Positions 8,142 to 17,212 of a DNA stretch of 20,665 nucleotides are shown here, one piece after another. The stretch spans positions 1 to 20,665 of the forward strand of contig DCGV01000071.1 in NCBI GenBank assembly GCA_002314725.1. Reading direction: 5' to 3'. The translations under genes were made by a program, and so were the position numbers. Every line of letters starts with the position of its first letter. The stretch's first letter is position 1. The notes beneath the pieces were generated by a model, which worked only from the letters and a program-made list of their open reading frames with translations, had not been told where the DNA came from and ran no database searches. The DNA is from Bacteroidales bacterium UBA1769. GTDB taxonomy: Bacteria; Bacteroidota; Bacteroidia; Bacteroidales; UBA932.

Positions 8142-10127
8142 ATGGCAAACGAGAAAGATTTAATTGAAGAGAGCAAAAGCTATTCTGCTGACAGTATTCA
8201 GGTCCTGGAGGGTCTTGAGGCTGTACGCAAACGTCCGTCAATGTATATTGGTGATATAGGGCCGCGCGGTCTTCACCATTTGGTATATGAGGTGGTGGAT
8301 AACTCTATAGATGAGGCACTTGCCGGATATTGCTCTGATATCAATGTTGTAATCAATGAGGATAATTCTATCACTGTAACAGATAATGGTCGTGGTATTC
8401 CTACAGGAATGCATGAAAAAGAGAAACGCTCTGCTCTGGAGGTGGTTCTGACCGTCCTTCATGCCGGTGGTAAATTCAGCAAGGACAGTTATAAGGTGTC
8501 CGGCGGTCTTCATGGTGTAGGTGTATCTTGTGTGAATGCTTTGTCGGATCATTTGACAGCTGAAATCCATCGTGAAGGAAAGATCTTTAAACAAGAGTAT
8601 TCAAAGGGTAAACCATTATATGATGTAAAAGTCGTAGGTGAAGCTGAGGATACTGGTACAATAATTACCTTCCATCCTGATAAGGAGATATTTACAACAA
8701 CTATATACGATTATTCCATTCTTGCATCACGTCTTCGTGAATTAGCGTTCCTGAATAAGGGTGTCAAACTCTCTTTGACTGACAAACGTCCTCAAGAGGT
8801 TGAACTTGATGATAATGGAGAACCGAAAGAACAAAAAGAGAAGAGTGAAGTATTCTACTCTAAACTTGGTTTAGTTGAGTTCGTTCAATATTTGGATTCT
8901 AATCGTGAGAAATTGACAGAGGTTCCTATATGTCTTGAGACAGACAAGATTATACCAATCGAGGTCGCAATGCAGTATAATACAGGATTCTCTGAGAATG
9001 TTTTCTCATATGTAAACAATATCAATACCATTGAGGGTGGTACCCACTTGAGTGGGTTCCGTCGTGGTTTGACCACTACTTTGAAAAATTTTGCAGATAA
9101 GAATGGATTCCTGGCTAAATTGAAATTTGATTTGGACCCTTCTGATTTCCGTGAGGGCCTTACTGCTGTTATCTCTGTAAAGGTTGCTGAACCACAGTTC
9201 GAAGGACAGACCAAGACTAAATTGGGTAATGGTGAAGTTATGGCTGCAGTTTCTCAGGCTGTAAGTACTGCTTTGGAGAATTACCTTGAAGAGAATCCAA
9301 AAGATGCCAAAACTATTATAGACAAGGTTATCTTGGCTGCAACAGCCCGTCATGCTGCAAGGAAAGCGCGTGAAATGGTTCAGAGAAAGACGGTGATGTC
9401 AGGAGCAGGACTTCCTGGTAAGCTTGCTGACTGCTCAGACCGTGATCCTGAAAAGTGCGAACTTTTCCTTGTTGAGGGTAACTCAGCCGGCGGTTCTGCT
9501 AAACAGGGCAGAGATAGAATGTTCCAGGCTATCCTTCCTCTAAGAGGTAAGATCCTTAATGTAGAGAAAGCTATGGAACATAGGGCATTTGAGAGTGAGG
9601 AGATTAGGAATATCTATACAGCGCTTGGTGTTACTATCGGTACGGAAGAGGATCCGAAAGCTTTGAATCTTTCTAAACTGAGATATCACAAGGTTGTAAT
9701 TATGACAGATGCCGATGTCGATGGTGCCCACATTGCTACATTGATTTTGACATTCTTCTTCAGATATATGCCTGCATTGATACAAAATGGCTATGTATAT
9801 CTGGCTACTCCTCCTTTGTATATGGTTAAGAAGGGTAAGGAGCAGGTATATTGCTGGACTGATGAAGAGCGAAGCGCTCATGTCGAAAGAATGGGCAAGG
9901 GTAAAGATTCCAACTTAAAGGTACAACGTTACAAAGGTCTTGGAGAGATGGACCCTGAACAACTATGGGAGACTACAATGGATCCTAGCCGAAGAATTCT
10001 TAAACAGGTTACAATAGAGAACGCTGCTGAAGCAGATAGGATTTTCGCAATGCTGATGGGCGACGATGTGGAACCTCGTAGAGAATTTATCGAACAAAAT
10101 GCTAAATACGCAAACATTGACGCTTAA
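8142..10127 (+). CDS. gyrB: DNA gyrase subunit B
   Basis: ATPase subunit of DNA gyrase, which supercoils DNA with GyrA. The ATG at 8142 (MANEKDLIEE) gives 661 residues, as expected for a GyrB without the long insert of Proteobacteria (about 800); an upstream TTG frame overlaps the promoter and is rejected. The GHKL ATPase site shows N54 and the catalytic E-region in EVVDNSIDEA, DNGRGIP (81-87) and GGLHGVGV (121-128). The TOPRIM domain shows EGNSAGGS (445-452) and DADVD (523-527). The C terminus has RYKGLGEM and TMDPSRR. In EGNSAGGS an asparagine (N447) stands where E. coli has the quinolone-relevant Asp426. First gene of a probable operon with the HD protein, glpK and glpF. Confidence 0.97.
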   Translation: MANEKDLIEESKSYSADSIQVLEGLEAVRKRPSMYIGDIGPRGLHHLVYEVVDNSIDEALAGYCSDINVVINEDNSITVTDNGRGIPTGMHEKEKRSALEVVLTVLHAGGKFSKDSYKVSGGLHGVGVSCVNALSDHLTAEIHREGKIFKQEYSKGKPLYDVKVVGEAEDTGTIITFHPDKEIFTTTIYDYSILASRLRELAFLNKGVKLSLTDKRPQEVELDDNGEPKEQKEKSEVFYSKLGLVEFVQYLDSNREKLTEVPICLETDKIIPIEVAMQYNTGFSENVFSYVNNINTIEGGTHLSGFRRGLTTTLKNFADKNGFLAKLKFDLDPSDFREGLTAVISVKVAEPQFEGQTKTKLGNGEVMAAVSQAVSTALENYLEENPKDAKTIIDKVILAATARHAARKAREMVQRKTVMSGAGLPGKLADCSDRDPEKCELFLVEGNSAGGSAKQGRDRMFQAILPLRGKILNVEKAMEHRAFESEEIRNIYTALGVTIGTEEDPKALNLSKLRYHKVVIMTDADVDGAHIATLILTFFFRYMPALIQNGYVYLATPPLYMVKKGKEQVYCWTDEERSAHVERMGKGKDSNLKVQRYKGLGEMDPEQLWETTMDPSRRILKQVTIENAAEADRIFAMLMGDDVEPRREFIEQNAKYANIDA

Positions 10128-10130
10128 AAT

Positions 10131-12161
10131 ATGATAAACGTTAATCATCTCAAAAACGGCAAGATTTATATAGGTTTTGCCGTTTTGGCTATATTTATGA
10201 TTCTGATATTCCCTCGTGAGGGAACGTTTCCTTATGAGTATCAGAAAGGTAGTCCATGGACTTATGAAACATTGATTGCCCCAATTGATTTTCCTATTCT
10301 GAAGACTGAGTCTGAAATGCTTCAGGAAAAGGATGCGAAATCATTGGACCTGGTTGAGTATTATAATTATGATGCCTCAATCGAGACATCCCAACTTCGT
10401 GCCTTCAATGAAGTTGCAGTTAAGAGTGATATTGACGCTGAACTGTCCAAAGATGTTATCTCCTCATTAGAGACTCTTTATGACGCCGGTATTGTATCCA
10501 ATTTTAATGACCAGACATCATACGATAAGATAATTTTTATCAAGACTGGAAAAAGAGTTAATGAAGTTCCGGCATCCGATGTTTATACGTTGGAGAGTGC
10601 CAACAGTACAATAATCTCATCGTTGGAGGCCAAATTCGATAAGGAGAATATTGATGCTTTTAATAGAGCTATCGATTTGAAATCATACATAGTTCCAAAC
10701 CTTATATATGATGAGAATACATCACTTCTTTATCATAGAGAGGCTGTAGATTACATCTCCCCAACTAAAGGTATGGTCTATTCCGGACAGTTGATAGTTT
10801 CAGAAGGAGAGATGATTACTGCAGAAATTGAACAATTGCTCGATTCATACAAAGCTGAATATAAAATAAGTTTCGGAACCAATACATCTTTTGGTGCGAC
10901 ACTATTATGCCATATTATCTACATAATAGCAATACTGGCACTTCTGTTCGCAGTTATTCTATTGATTGAACCATCTATGTTCAGCAATACTAGAGAGTTG
11001 ATCTTTATACTAAATCTATTTGCTCTGGTATTTCTTGTTTCAGTCATACTGAAAAGATTTGATGAGAGCCTATTGTATGTGTTACCATATGCAGTATTTG
11101 TGATGTATTTGAGTGCATTCTTTAAAGATGCCACTGTTTTTCCGATTTATGTCGTCCTACTGACTCCGATACTGCTTATTTCAGAGAATGGAGTGGCTCT
11201 CTTCTTAATGAATCTGGTAGCTGGAACAATTACCTTGCTGACTTATTCAATATTCAATCGTGGTTGGAGACAGTTTATCAACATAATCTTTATATATGCA
11301 GGATTGCTGGCAGTATATGCATCATTCCATTTGATGGCAGACTCTTCTTTTGCAATGTTCAAGAGCACTAACCTGATATACCTGCTTGTTAATGCAATCC
11401 TTGTTGTTGTCCTATATCCATTTGTATTCTTATTTGAGAAAATATTTTCATTTGTTTCATATTCAAGGCTTTGGGATCTTTCTGATACAAATAATAAACT
11501 ACTGGATAATTTGTCTAAAAAGGCACCGGGTACATTCCAGCACTCATTACAAGTGGCAAATCTGTCAGCTACTGCTGCAATGGAGATAGGCGCCAACTCC
11601 ATGTTGGTTCGTGTAGGTGCATTATATCATGACATAGGAAAGGCTGAGAATCCACTTTGCTTTATTGAGAATCAACTTGATGGAGTGAACTATCATCAGA
11701 ATCTGACACCAGAGGAGAGTGCTTCCGAGATAACACATCACGTTACCAATGGTGTGGCAATGGCTCAGAAAGATGGTCTTCCAGAGATTGTCATTGATTT
11801 TATAAAATCACACCATGGTAAAGGACAGGCAACATATTTCTATACAAAGTATTGCAATGATGGAGGAGATCCGAATAATATTGCGCCTTTTACATATGAT
11901 GGGATTTATCCTCAGACCAAAGAGCAAGTTATTCTTATGATTGCAGACTCCGTTGAGGCCGCATCAAGAACTCTTCGCTCGTACGATGAGGCCACAATTA
12001 CAGATTTGGTCAATAAAATAGCAGATGTCAAGATGTCTGAGGGACAATTTGCGGAAGCGGCAATAACATTGAAGGAGATAGATACTGTGAAATCTTCACT
12101 TATTCACAGTCTGTTGCAAATATATCACGGAAGGATAGCCTATCCTAAACGGAAAAAGTAA
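10131..12161 (+). CDS. 7TM-HD family phosphodiesterase (PgpH/YqfF-like)
   Basis: Membrane HD hydrolase; characterised relatives (PgpH of Listeria) break down cyclic di-AMP. It has 676 residues with the full family layout: one N-terminal membrane helix (about 11-28), an extracytoplasmic 7TMR-HDED domain (about 30-250), a block of seven membrane helices (about 256-440), and a cytoplasmic HD domain (about 460-650). Metal ligands are visible: H471 in FQHSLQV, H500-D501 in YHDIGK, HH at 536-537 and 561-562, and D606 in MIADSVEA. The start is 3 nt after the gyrB stop, so it is translated from the gyrB transcript. The c-di-AMP substrate is inferred from the family; no cyclase gene is in the window. 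Confidence 0.88.
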   Translation: MINVNHLKNGKIYIGFAVLAIFMILIFPREGTFPYEYQKGSPWTYETLIAPIDFPILKTESEMLQEKDAKSLDLVEYYNYDASIETSQLRAFNEVAVKSDIDAELSKDVISSLETLYDAGIVSNFNDQTSYDKIIFIKTGKRVNEVPASDVYTLESANSTIISSLEAKFDKENIDAFNRAIDLKSYIVPNLIYDENTSLLYHREAVDYISPTKGMVYSGQLIVSEGEMITAEIEQLLDSYKAEYKISFGTNTSFGATLLCHIIYIIAILALLFAVILLIEPSMFSNTRELIFILNLFALVFLVSVILKRFDESLLYVLPYAVFVMYLSAFFKDATVFPIYVVLLTPILLISENGVALFLMNLVAGTITLLTYSIFNRGWRQFINIIFIYAGLLAVYASFHLMADSSFAMFKSTNLIYLLVNAILVVVLYPFVFLFEKIFSFVSYSRLWDLSDTNNKLLDNLSKKAPGTFQHSLQVANLSATAAMEIGANSMLVRVGALYHDIGKAENPLCFIENQLDGVNYHQNLTPEESASEITHHVTNGVAMAQKDGLPEIVIDFIKSHHGKGQATYFYTKYCNDGGDPNNIAPFTYDGIYPQTKEQVILMIADSVEAASRTLRSYDEATITDLVNKIADVKMSEGQFAEAAITLKEIDTVKSSLIHSLLQIYHGRIAYPKRKK

Positions 12162-12167
12162 GCGTTT

Positions 12168-13649
12168 ATGGGTGACATCAAAAAGTATGTATTGGCTCTA
12201 GATCAAGGGACAACCAGCTCAAGAGCTATCTTGTTTGACCATTCTGGTAATCAAATCAGCACTTGTCAAAAGGAGTTTACCCAGTTTTTTCCACAACAAG
12301 GTTGGGTTGAGCATGATCCTATGGAGATTTGGTCATCCCAGGAGAATGTCATGCGTGAAGCTATCAAGAGTGTTGGTACAGATGAGATTGCTGCAATAGG
12401 TATCGCAAACCAAAGGGAAACTACAATAGTGTGGAATGCTTCTACTGGCGAACCTATTTACAATGCCATAGTTTGGCAGGATAGGCGTACATCTGAGTAT
12501 TGCGATTCATTGAAGGTTGATGATATTTCCATTAAGATCAGGCAAAAGACTGGCTTGATTCCAGATGCATATTTCAGTGCTACCAAGATTTGTTGGATAT
12601 TGAAAAATGTACCCGGAGCTGCTGAGATGGCTGAGAGGGGTGAACTGAGATTTGGAAATGTGGATTCATGGCTTGTATGGAATCTGACCAAGGGCAAGGT
12701 TCATATTACAGATGTGACGAATGCTTCCAGAACTATGTTGTTCAATATCAATACACTGGAATGGGACGATGATTTGCTGAGGCTGTTTGGTATACCTGAA
12801 TCGATGTTGCCTAAAGTATGCTCATGCTCTGAAATCTATGGGGAGACGGAAATCGATGGAAAGAAGATAGCCATCGCAGGTATTGCCGGCGATCAGCAGG
12901 CTGCTCTCTTCGGTCAATTGTGTTTGGAACCAGGTAGTGTTAAGAATACTTATGGTACAGGTTCGTTCCTTTTAATGAATACAGGTGAAAATCCAGTCAT
13001 ATCCAAAAACAATCTTTTGACAACAATAGCTTGTCAAATAGATGGAAAGACAACATACGCAATTGAGGGAAGTATCTTTGTGACCGGTTCTGCGGTGCAG
13101 TGGCTTCGTGATGGTCTTGGAATACTGGAAAAGAGCAGCGACGTGGAGGCTCTTGCATGTAGTGTTCCGGATAATGGGGGAGTCTATTTCGTACCTGCAT
13201 TGACGGGCCTTGGAGCTCCTTGGTGGGATCAATATGCTACAGGGACAATAGTTGGTATCACTCGAGGCATTACTGCTGCACATATAGCACGAGCCACATT
13301 AGAAGGGATTGCCTTTCAAGTGATGGATATAGTACAGGCGATGGAGAAGGATGCCGGGGTATCTTTAAAAGAGATTAAGGTAGATGGTGGAGCATGTGTT
13401 AATGACACTTTGATGCAATTTCAGGCAGATGTTATCAGTACGACTGTCATCAGGCCGACAGTAACTGAAACCACTGCACTCGGTGTGGCATATCTTGCTG
13501 GCTTGGCAACTGGTTTTTGGTCGTCAATTGAGGATCTGAAAAACAATAAGGGCATCGATAAGAAGTTTGAACATAGAATGCCATTGGAAAAGTTGATAAA
13601 ATTGCGTTCTGAATGGCATAATGCCGTTAATAGAACTGTTTCTAAATAG
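12168..13649 (+). CDS. glpK: Glycerol kinase
   Basis: Phosphorylates glycerol to sn-glycerol-3-phosphate in the cytoplasm, trapping it after facilitated entry. 493 residues, close to E. coli GlpK (about 500). FGGY-kinase features: LALDQGTTSSRA (9-20) for ATP phosphate binding; NQRETT (81-86) and WQDRR (103-107) for glycerol; catalytic base D242 in GIAGDQQAALFG; and the nucleotide loop NTYGTGSF. The start follows the HD gene by 6 nt and glpF follows after 7 nt. No glycerol-3-phosphate dehydrogenase is present, so the product must be used through genes elsewhere. The linkage to glpF makes glycerol the likely substrate rather than another FGGY sugar. Confidence 0.95.
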   Translation: MGDIKKYVLALDQGTTSSRAILFDHSGNQISTCQKEFTQFFPQQGWVEHDPMEIWSSQENVMREAIKSVGTDEIAAIGIANQRETTIVWNASTGEPIYNAIVWQDRRTSEYCDSLKVDDISIKIRQKTGLIPDAYFSATKICWILKNVPGAAEMAERGELRFGNVDSWLVWNLTKGKVHITDVTNASRTMLFNINTLEWDDDLLRLFGIPESMLPKVCSCSEIYGETEIDGKKIAIAGIAGDQQAALFGQLCLEPGSVKNTYGTGSFLLMNTGENPVISKNNLLTTIACQIDGKTTYAIEGSIFVTGSAVQWLRDGLGILEKSSDVEALACSVPDNGGVYFVPALTGLGAPWWDQYATGTIVGITRGITAAHIARATLEGIAFQVMDIVQAMEKDAGVSLKEIKVDGGACVNDTLMQFQADVISTTVIRPTVTETTALGVAYLAGLATGFWSSIEDLKNNKGIDKKFEHRMPLEKLIKLRSEWHNAVNRTVSK

Positions 13650-13656
13650 AAGTGAT

Positions 13657-14385
13657 ATGACTCTTTTTTCAAAAGCTATATTTGAATTCATAGGGACTTT
13701 AGTTTTAATTCTTCTCGGTGACGGCGTTTGTGCTTCCAATGCTCTTAATAAATCGAAAGGACAGAATGGGGGATGGGTAGTAATTACTCTTGCTTGGGGC
13801 TTTGCCGTGATGTGTGGTGTCTTCATTGCCGGGCCATATTCCGGGGCTCATCTTAATCCTGCAGTCACTCTGGGATTCGCCATTTCAGGAGCTTTCCCAT
13901 GGTCAGATGTAACTGCTTATGTATTGGCACAAATGCTTGGAGGCTTCTGCGGTGCCGTCCTTGTATATATATTCTATAAGGACCATTTTGATGCAACTCC
14001 TGATCCTGATACTAAACTTGGAATATTCTGTACCTCTCCTGCAATCCCTAACTTTGGAAGAAACTTCTTTTGCGAGGCATTAGGGACTTTCTTATTGGTG
14101 TTTGTAATATTGGCTTTAGGTACTAAAGAGAATACTCCATCTGTCGGTATGGGTGAATTAGGGGCTTTCCCAGTTACTATGCTTATCATGGCAATTGGTA
14201 TGTCATTAGGCGGTGCAACCGGTTATGCTATCAATCCGGCTAGAGACTTCGGTCCAAGATGCGCTCACGCTATTCTTAATATAAAGGACAAACGCGACAG
14301 TAATTGGCGCTACAGTTGGATTCCGGTTTTCGCTCCACTTGTAGGTGGCGCAGTTGCAGCGGTTGCTTTCATTTCTCTTTACTAA
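13657..14385 (+). CDS. glpF: Glycerol facilitator (MIP family aquaglyceroporin)
   Basis: Inner-membrane channel for passive entry of glycerol. The ATG at 13657 (MTLFSKAIFEFIG) gives 242 residues, the usual size; the longer frame would overlap glpK. Both half-helix motifs are intact: NPAV (N67-P68-A69) in SGAHLNPAVTLGF and NPARDFGPR (N193-P194-A195, then R196-D197). The Asp after the second NPA-R, as in E. coli GlpF, marks the glycerol-conducting branch rather than water-only aquaporins. About six hydrophobic helices are visible. Last gene of the gyrB-HD-glpK-glpF run, and pairs functionally with glpK. Confidence 0.94.
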   Translation: MTLFSKAIFEFIGTLVLILLGDGVCASNALNKSKGQNGGWVVITLAWGFAVMCGVFIAGPYSGAHLNPAVTLGFAISGAFPWSDVTAYVLAQMLGGFCGAVLVYIFYKDHFDATPDPDTKLGIFCTSPAIPNFGRNFFCEALGTFLLVFVILALGTKENTPSVGMGELGAFPVTMLIMAIGMSLGGATGYAINPARDFGPRCAHAILNIKDKRDSNWRYSWIPVFAPLVGGAVAAVAFISLY

Positions 14386-14389
14386 TTTG

Positions 14390-14419
14390 TGCCAAAAATA
14401 AATATTGGCGTATTTTTTG
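14390..14419 (+). terminator. Possible weak terminator after glpF
   Basis: GCCAA (14391-14395) pairs with TTGGC (14405-14409) around a 9-nt A/T loop, followed by GTATTTTTTG. The stem is only 5 bp and it directly precedes the ssrA -7 box, so it is a tentative call. Confidence 0.35.
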
Positions 14420-14427
14420 TACATTTG
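14420..14427 (+). promoter_or_regulatory. Predicted ssrA -7 box
   Basis: TACATTTG fits TAnnTTTG and lies 11 nt before the mature tmRNA 5' end at 14439, so transcription would begin a few bases upstream. No convincing -33 box is seen at the usual spacing. Confidence 0.55.
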
Positions 14428-14438
14428 CAGCCTTACTC

Positions 14439-14835
14439 GGGGATGTTTTGGTTTTGACAACAACTGATGTTGGAAGGTAAGCACGTCGAGCTTCGTGACC
14501 TGGCTCGCTAATCTCAGATCTCAAGCCATTATCTGGCAATAACAATTATGCACTCGCTGCGTAGTCTTGAGCTCAGCTCGACTCCTTAATCGCGCTGCCA
14601 AGGGCAGTGGCGACGAGTATCCCGCCAATCTTTGTGCAGACTATGTTTTGGCAAACGGGGTATCAATCAAGTCTGATGCGTGTATCTACTCCTCTACAGT
14701 ACACTAAGATTTAGAGGATAAGGCCGCGATGGTCTGCCAATCGACAGTTTCGGCTCGACAACCAATGATTGGATAAGCGTGTAGAAAGCCTTTGGGCACT
14801 TTGTTTGGACGGCGGTTCGAGTCCGCCCATCTCCA
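14439..14835 (+). ncRNA. ssrA: tmRNA (transfer-messenger RNA)
   Basis: Rescues stalled ribosomes with SmpB and tags the unfinished protein for proteolysis. The 5' end GGGGATG (14439-14445) pairs with CATCTCC (14828-14834) as a 7-bp acceptor stem containing the G-U at the third pair that marks alanine identity. The T arm is visible as GGCGGTTCGAGTCCGCC just before it. The tag frame GGC AAT AAC AAT TAT GCA CTC GCT GCG TAG (14535-14564) encodes GNNNYALAA. After discriminator A14835 the genome reads CAA, so CCA is not fully encoded and must be added. One-piece gene, not permuted. Confidence 0.95.
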
Positions 14836-14837
14836 CA

Positions 14838-14867
14838 AAAAACGGGGGTACAACCTCCGTTTTTTTT
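14838..14867 (+). terminator. ssrA terminator, probably bidirectional
   Basis: ACGGGGGT (14842-14849) pairs with ACCTCCGT (14853-14860) with one G-U pair and a 3-nt loop, flanked by A on the left and T on the right. The minus strand also shows a stem then a T run, so it can end the convergent lipoprotein gene (stop at 14885) too. Confidence 0.85.
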
Positions 14868-14884
14868 ATGTGTGGATCACAGAC

Positions 14885-17212
14885 TTATTCTTCTTCTTGT
14901 ATGGTCCAACCTGGTGAATTGGATGATATTGTGGCGTTTCCTGACATTCCTGATGCTACAAACAATATCTTATCTCCTGTACCGGCTCCAGATAACCATT
15001 CTTTCAAACAATCTGTAGCTGTAACATCTGTAGCCAGCATTGTGACTGATGTAATTTTTGAGCAGTTTAGGAACATTTGATAGTAACAACCCTCAGCTAA
15101 AACAGCCGGTGACAATATAGGGGCAGTAGTAAGATTTGAACACCCTTCAAACATGCGGTAACAGCTATAGAAATCCATGGTGTTTGCTGACATTGCAGGG
15201 GCAGTCAACAGAGATGTACAATCTTTAAACATCATCTCATAACTGTTATATGGAACTACTTCTGCAGGTAGATCAGGTGCTGAAGAGAGTTTGGTGCAAC
15301 CTTCAAACATGCTGTGGTAGCAGTCGTTTACCAAGGTGTCTGCCGGTAATTCAGGAGCAGATGTTAAATTGCTGCAACCTTTGAACATGGCAGTATAGCA
15401 ACTGCTGGCTATTTTTGTAGCTGACAGAGTAGGAGGTGTAGTCAGATTGGTACATCCTTCAAACATACTCTCATAGCAATTGCTTCCCAATTTAGTAGCC
15501 GGTAACGCAGGTGGTGCAGTCAGACTGGTACATTCTTTAAATAAACTATGATAGCAATTGCTGGCTAATGTGTCCACTGGAAGGATAAGTTCGGACGCAT
15601 CGCTGACCGTTGTATTTTTAAAGAGTTCTCTGAAACAGCTCTGATTTTCATCAGTCATACTGGTGGCAGTGGCTAAACCATTCAGAAGAGTCATGATATT
15701 GCCACTGAGTTTTATACTCTGTGTTGTTGTGAAATAGGCTTTGTATGCAGGGATATAGATTGGTTTTGTCATCCCAGGAAAATTGAAAGCTGTGTTTCCT
15801 GTATTACCAGCTTTAATATACACCTTGTCACCAGCATTCGCCAATGTAATTGTATGATAATCCCAAGTTTGATATGACATTCCGTCTGAAGAATAAACAA
15901 GATCAGGTGAAAATGTGCCTTCAATAGACATTCCTACTGTAGCCCCATCTTCCAATGCTGTGAAGCAGATGCCTCGGAGTGCTTCCGGTAGAGTGTAGGA
16001 TAAACTGAAATAGTCGGATGCGATATCTGTCTTGCCGCTACATATAGAGATTGCTGCCATCGCATGTTCTGGTAGATTCTCAAATATAACACCTACTTTG
16101 AATTCACTCTCTTTGAAGAATACAGTGTCAACAGTAGCAGATGGTATTTGTCCCTTGGTTAGAACATCTACAATCCTAAATGAAATCATAGAGGCTCTTT
16201 CAGTGGCACTGGCATTCTTCCAGGCATTTGCCAATGCTTCTGCTGCGCTTTCAGGTTTGATATCGAAAGAGATGGTGTCCACTTCTCCAGTATAATTAAC
16301 GCTTCCGTCGTTGTAGGTCGGTACCACCGAGATGCTTTGGATCTGATTGATTAGAGCTTCGATGTTCGCTTCTGCTGCGTCTAGACGACTCTTGATATTT
16401 GTTATCTCTGTATTAATTGCGGTTATCTGACCGTTAAGAGTGCTTTGTGCAGTTGCGATATCCTGAGCAAGTTTTGTATTAAGTTTGCCTTCGAGGGAAT
16501 CAACTGCAGTCTTGATAGCTGCCTGATATGCTGCAGTTATCTGGCTCTTGGCTGTGTCAAGGGCAACTTTCTGCTCGTCAATCTTCGCATTGATTGTTGA
16601 ATCAACGGCACTCCGAGCTTGTCCAAGAGAATCAAGAGTTGCATTTAATTGAGCGATTGTGTAGTAGTCAGTAAGTTTCTCATTAACCCAACTCTTCATT
16701 GACTCCTCACTTGCTGAAACAGCATCTTTTATTGCTTTCTCATAATTTGCTGTGATTTCACTCTTTGCATCGCCGAGAGCCTTGTTTATGGCTTCGATCT
16801 TTGCAGGAATTCCAGCTATAACTGTTGCCAATGAATCATATTGAGCAAGAGTTGCGAATGTGGCATTTGCCCAATCCTTGGATGATTTAAGTTCGCCATT
16901 AACGAAAGATTTCAATTCATCAATCTTGACTGAAAGATTCTTGTCAACAGAAGTCAAATCTTCAATCTGACCTTTGATCTTGGAGTTTTCACTCTGAAGA
17001 GAGGTAATATACCCACTCAATGAGTTTTTAACACTCTGTAAATCAGAGATAGAGGTGTTAATATTCTTAATCTGTGAATCAATGGTAGTTATACTGCTGC
17101 CTGTAAGTTTGTCAATCTGCTTCTGTAGATTGTCGATATCGTCTTTGTAACATGATGTCGCTATTAAAGATATAGCTCCTACGATAATAAAAAACCTTTT
17201 AATGTGTTGCAT
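14885..17212 (-). CDS. Coiled-coil lipoprotein with BspA-like repeats
   Basis: 775 residues. The N terminus (MQHIKRFFIIVGAISLIATSC) is an SPII signal with lipidated C21. Residues about 24-295 are a long heptad-rich coiled coil, with runs such as DNLQKQIDKL and AEANIEALINQIQSI, that would act as a stalk. Residues about 300-510 form a beta-rich middle region (GICFTALEDGATVGMS, then AGDKVYIKAGNTGNTAF) seen in other Bacteroidetes surface proteins. Residues about 526-735 are eight 26-residue repeats MFxGCTxLxxAPxLPAxxLxxxCYxx, closed by a cap like that of the gene at 1-1133. No enzyme motif is seen; a surface adhesin or receptor is inferred. It converges on ssrA and is divergent from the hydrolase lipoprotein. 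Confidence 0.85.
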   Translation of the reverse strand: MQHIKRFFIIVGAISLIATSCYKDDIDNLQKQIDKLTGSSITTIDSQIKNINTSISDLQSVKNSLSGYITSLQSENSKIKGQIEDLTSVDKNLSVKIDELKSFVNGELKSSKDWANATFATLAQYDSLATVIAGIPAKIEAINKALGDAKSEITANYEKAIKDAVSASEESMKSWVNEKLTDYYTIAQLNATLDSLGQARSAVDSTINAKIDEQKVALDTAKSQITAAYQAAIKTAVDSLEGKLNTKLAQDIATAQSTLNGQITAINTEITNIKSRLDAAEANIEALINQIQSISVVPTYNDGSVNYTGEVDTISFDIKPESAAEALANAWKNASATERASMISFRIVDVLTKGQIPSATVDTVFFKESEFKVGVIFENLPEHAMAAISICSGKTDIASDYFSLSYTLPEALRGICFTALEDGATVGMSIEGTFSPDLVYSSDGMSYQTWDYHTITLANAGDKVYIKAGNTGNTAFNFPGMTKPIYIPAYKAYFTTTQSIKLSGNIMTLLNGLATATSMTDENQSCFRELFKNTTVSDASELILPVDTLASNCYHSLFKECTSLTAPPALPATKLGSNCYESMFEGCTNLTTPPTLSATKIASSCYTAMFKGCSNLTSAPELPADTLVNDCYHSMFEGCTKLSSAPDLPAEVVPYNSYEMMFKDCTSLLTAPAMSANTMDFYSCYRMFEGCSNLTTAPILSPAVLAEGCYYQMFLNCSKITSVTMLATDVTATDCLKEWLSGAGTGDKILFVASGMSGNATISSNSPGWTIQEEE

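Noticed and set aside
12162..12167. Riboswitch or regulator site ahead of glpK
   Set aside because: Only 6 nt separate it from the HD gene, leaving no room for a structured leader.
14439..14835. tmRNA 3' end as a genomic-island insertion site
   Set aside because: No integrase or direct repeat of the tmRNA 3' end is seen downstream.
14769..15080. 103-codon plus-strand frame
   Set aside because: It begins inside the 3' part of the tmRNA, crosses the terminator and then lies antisense to the lipoprotein gene; no protein-like features.
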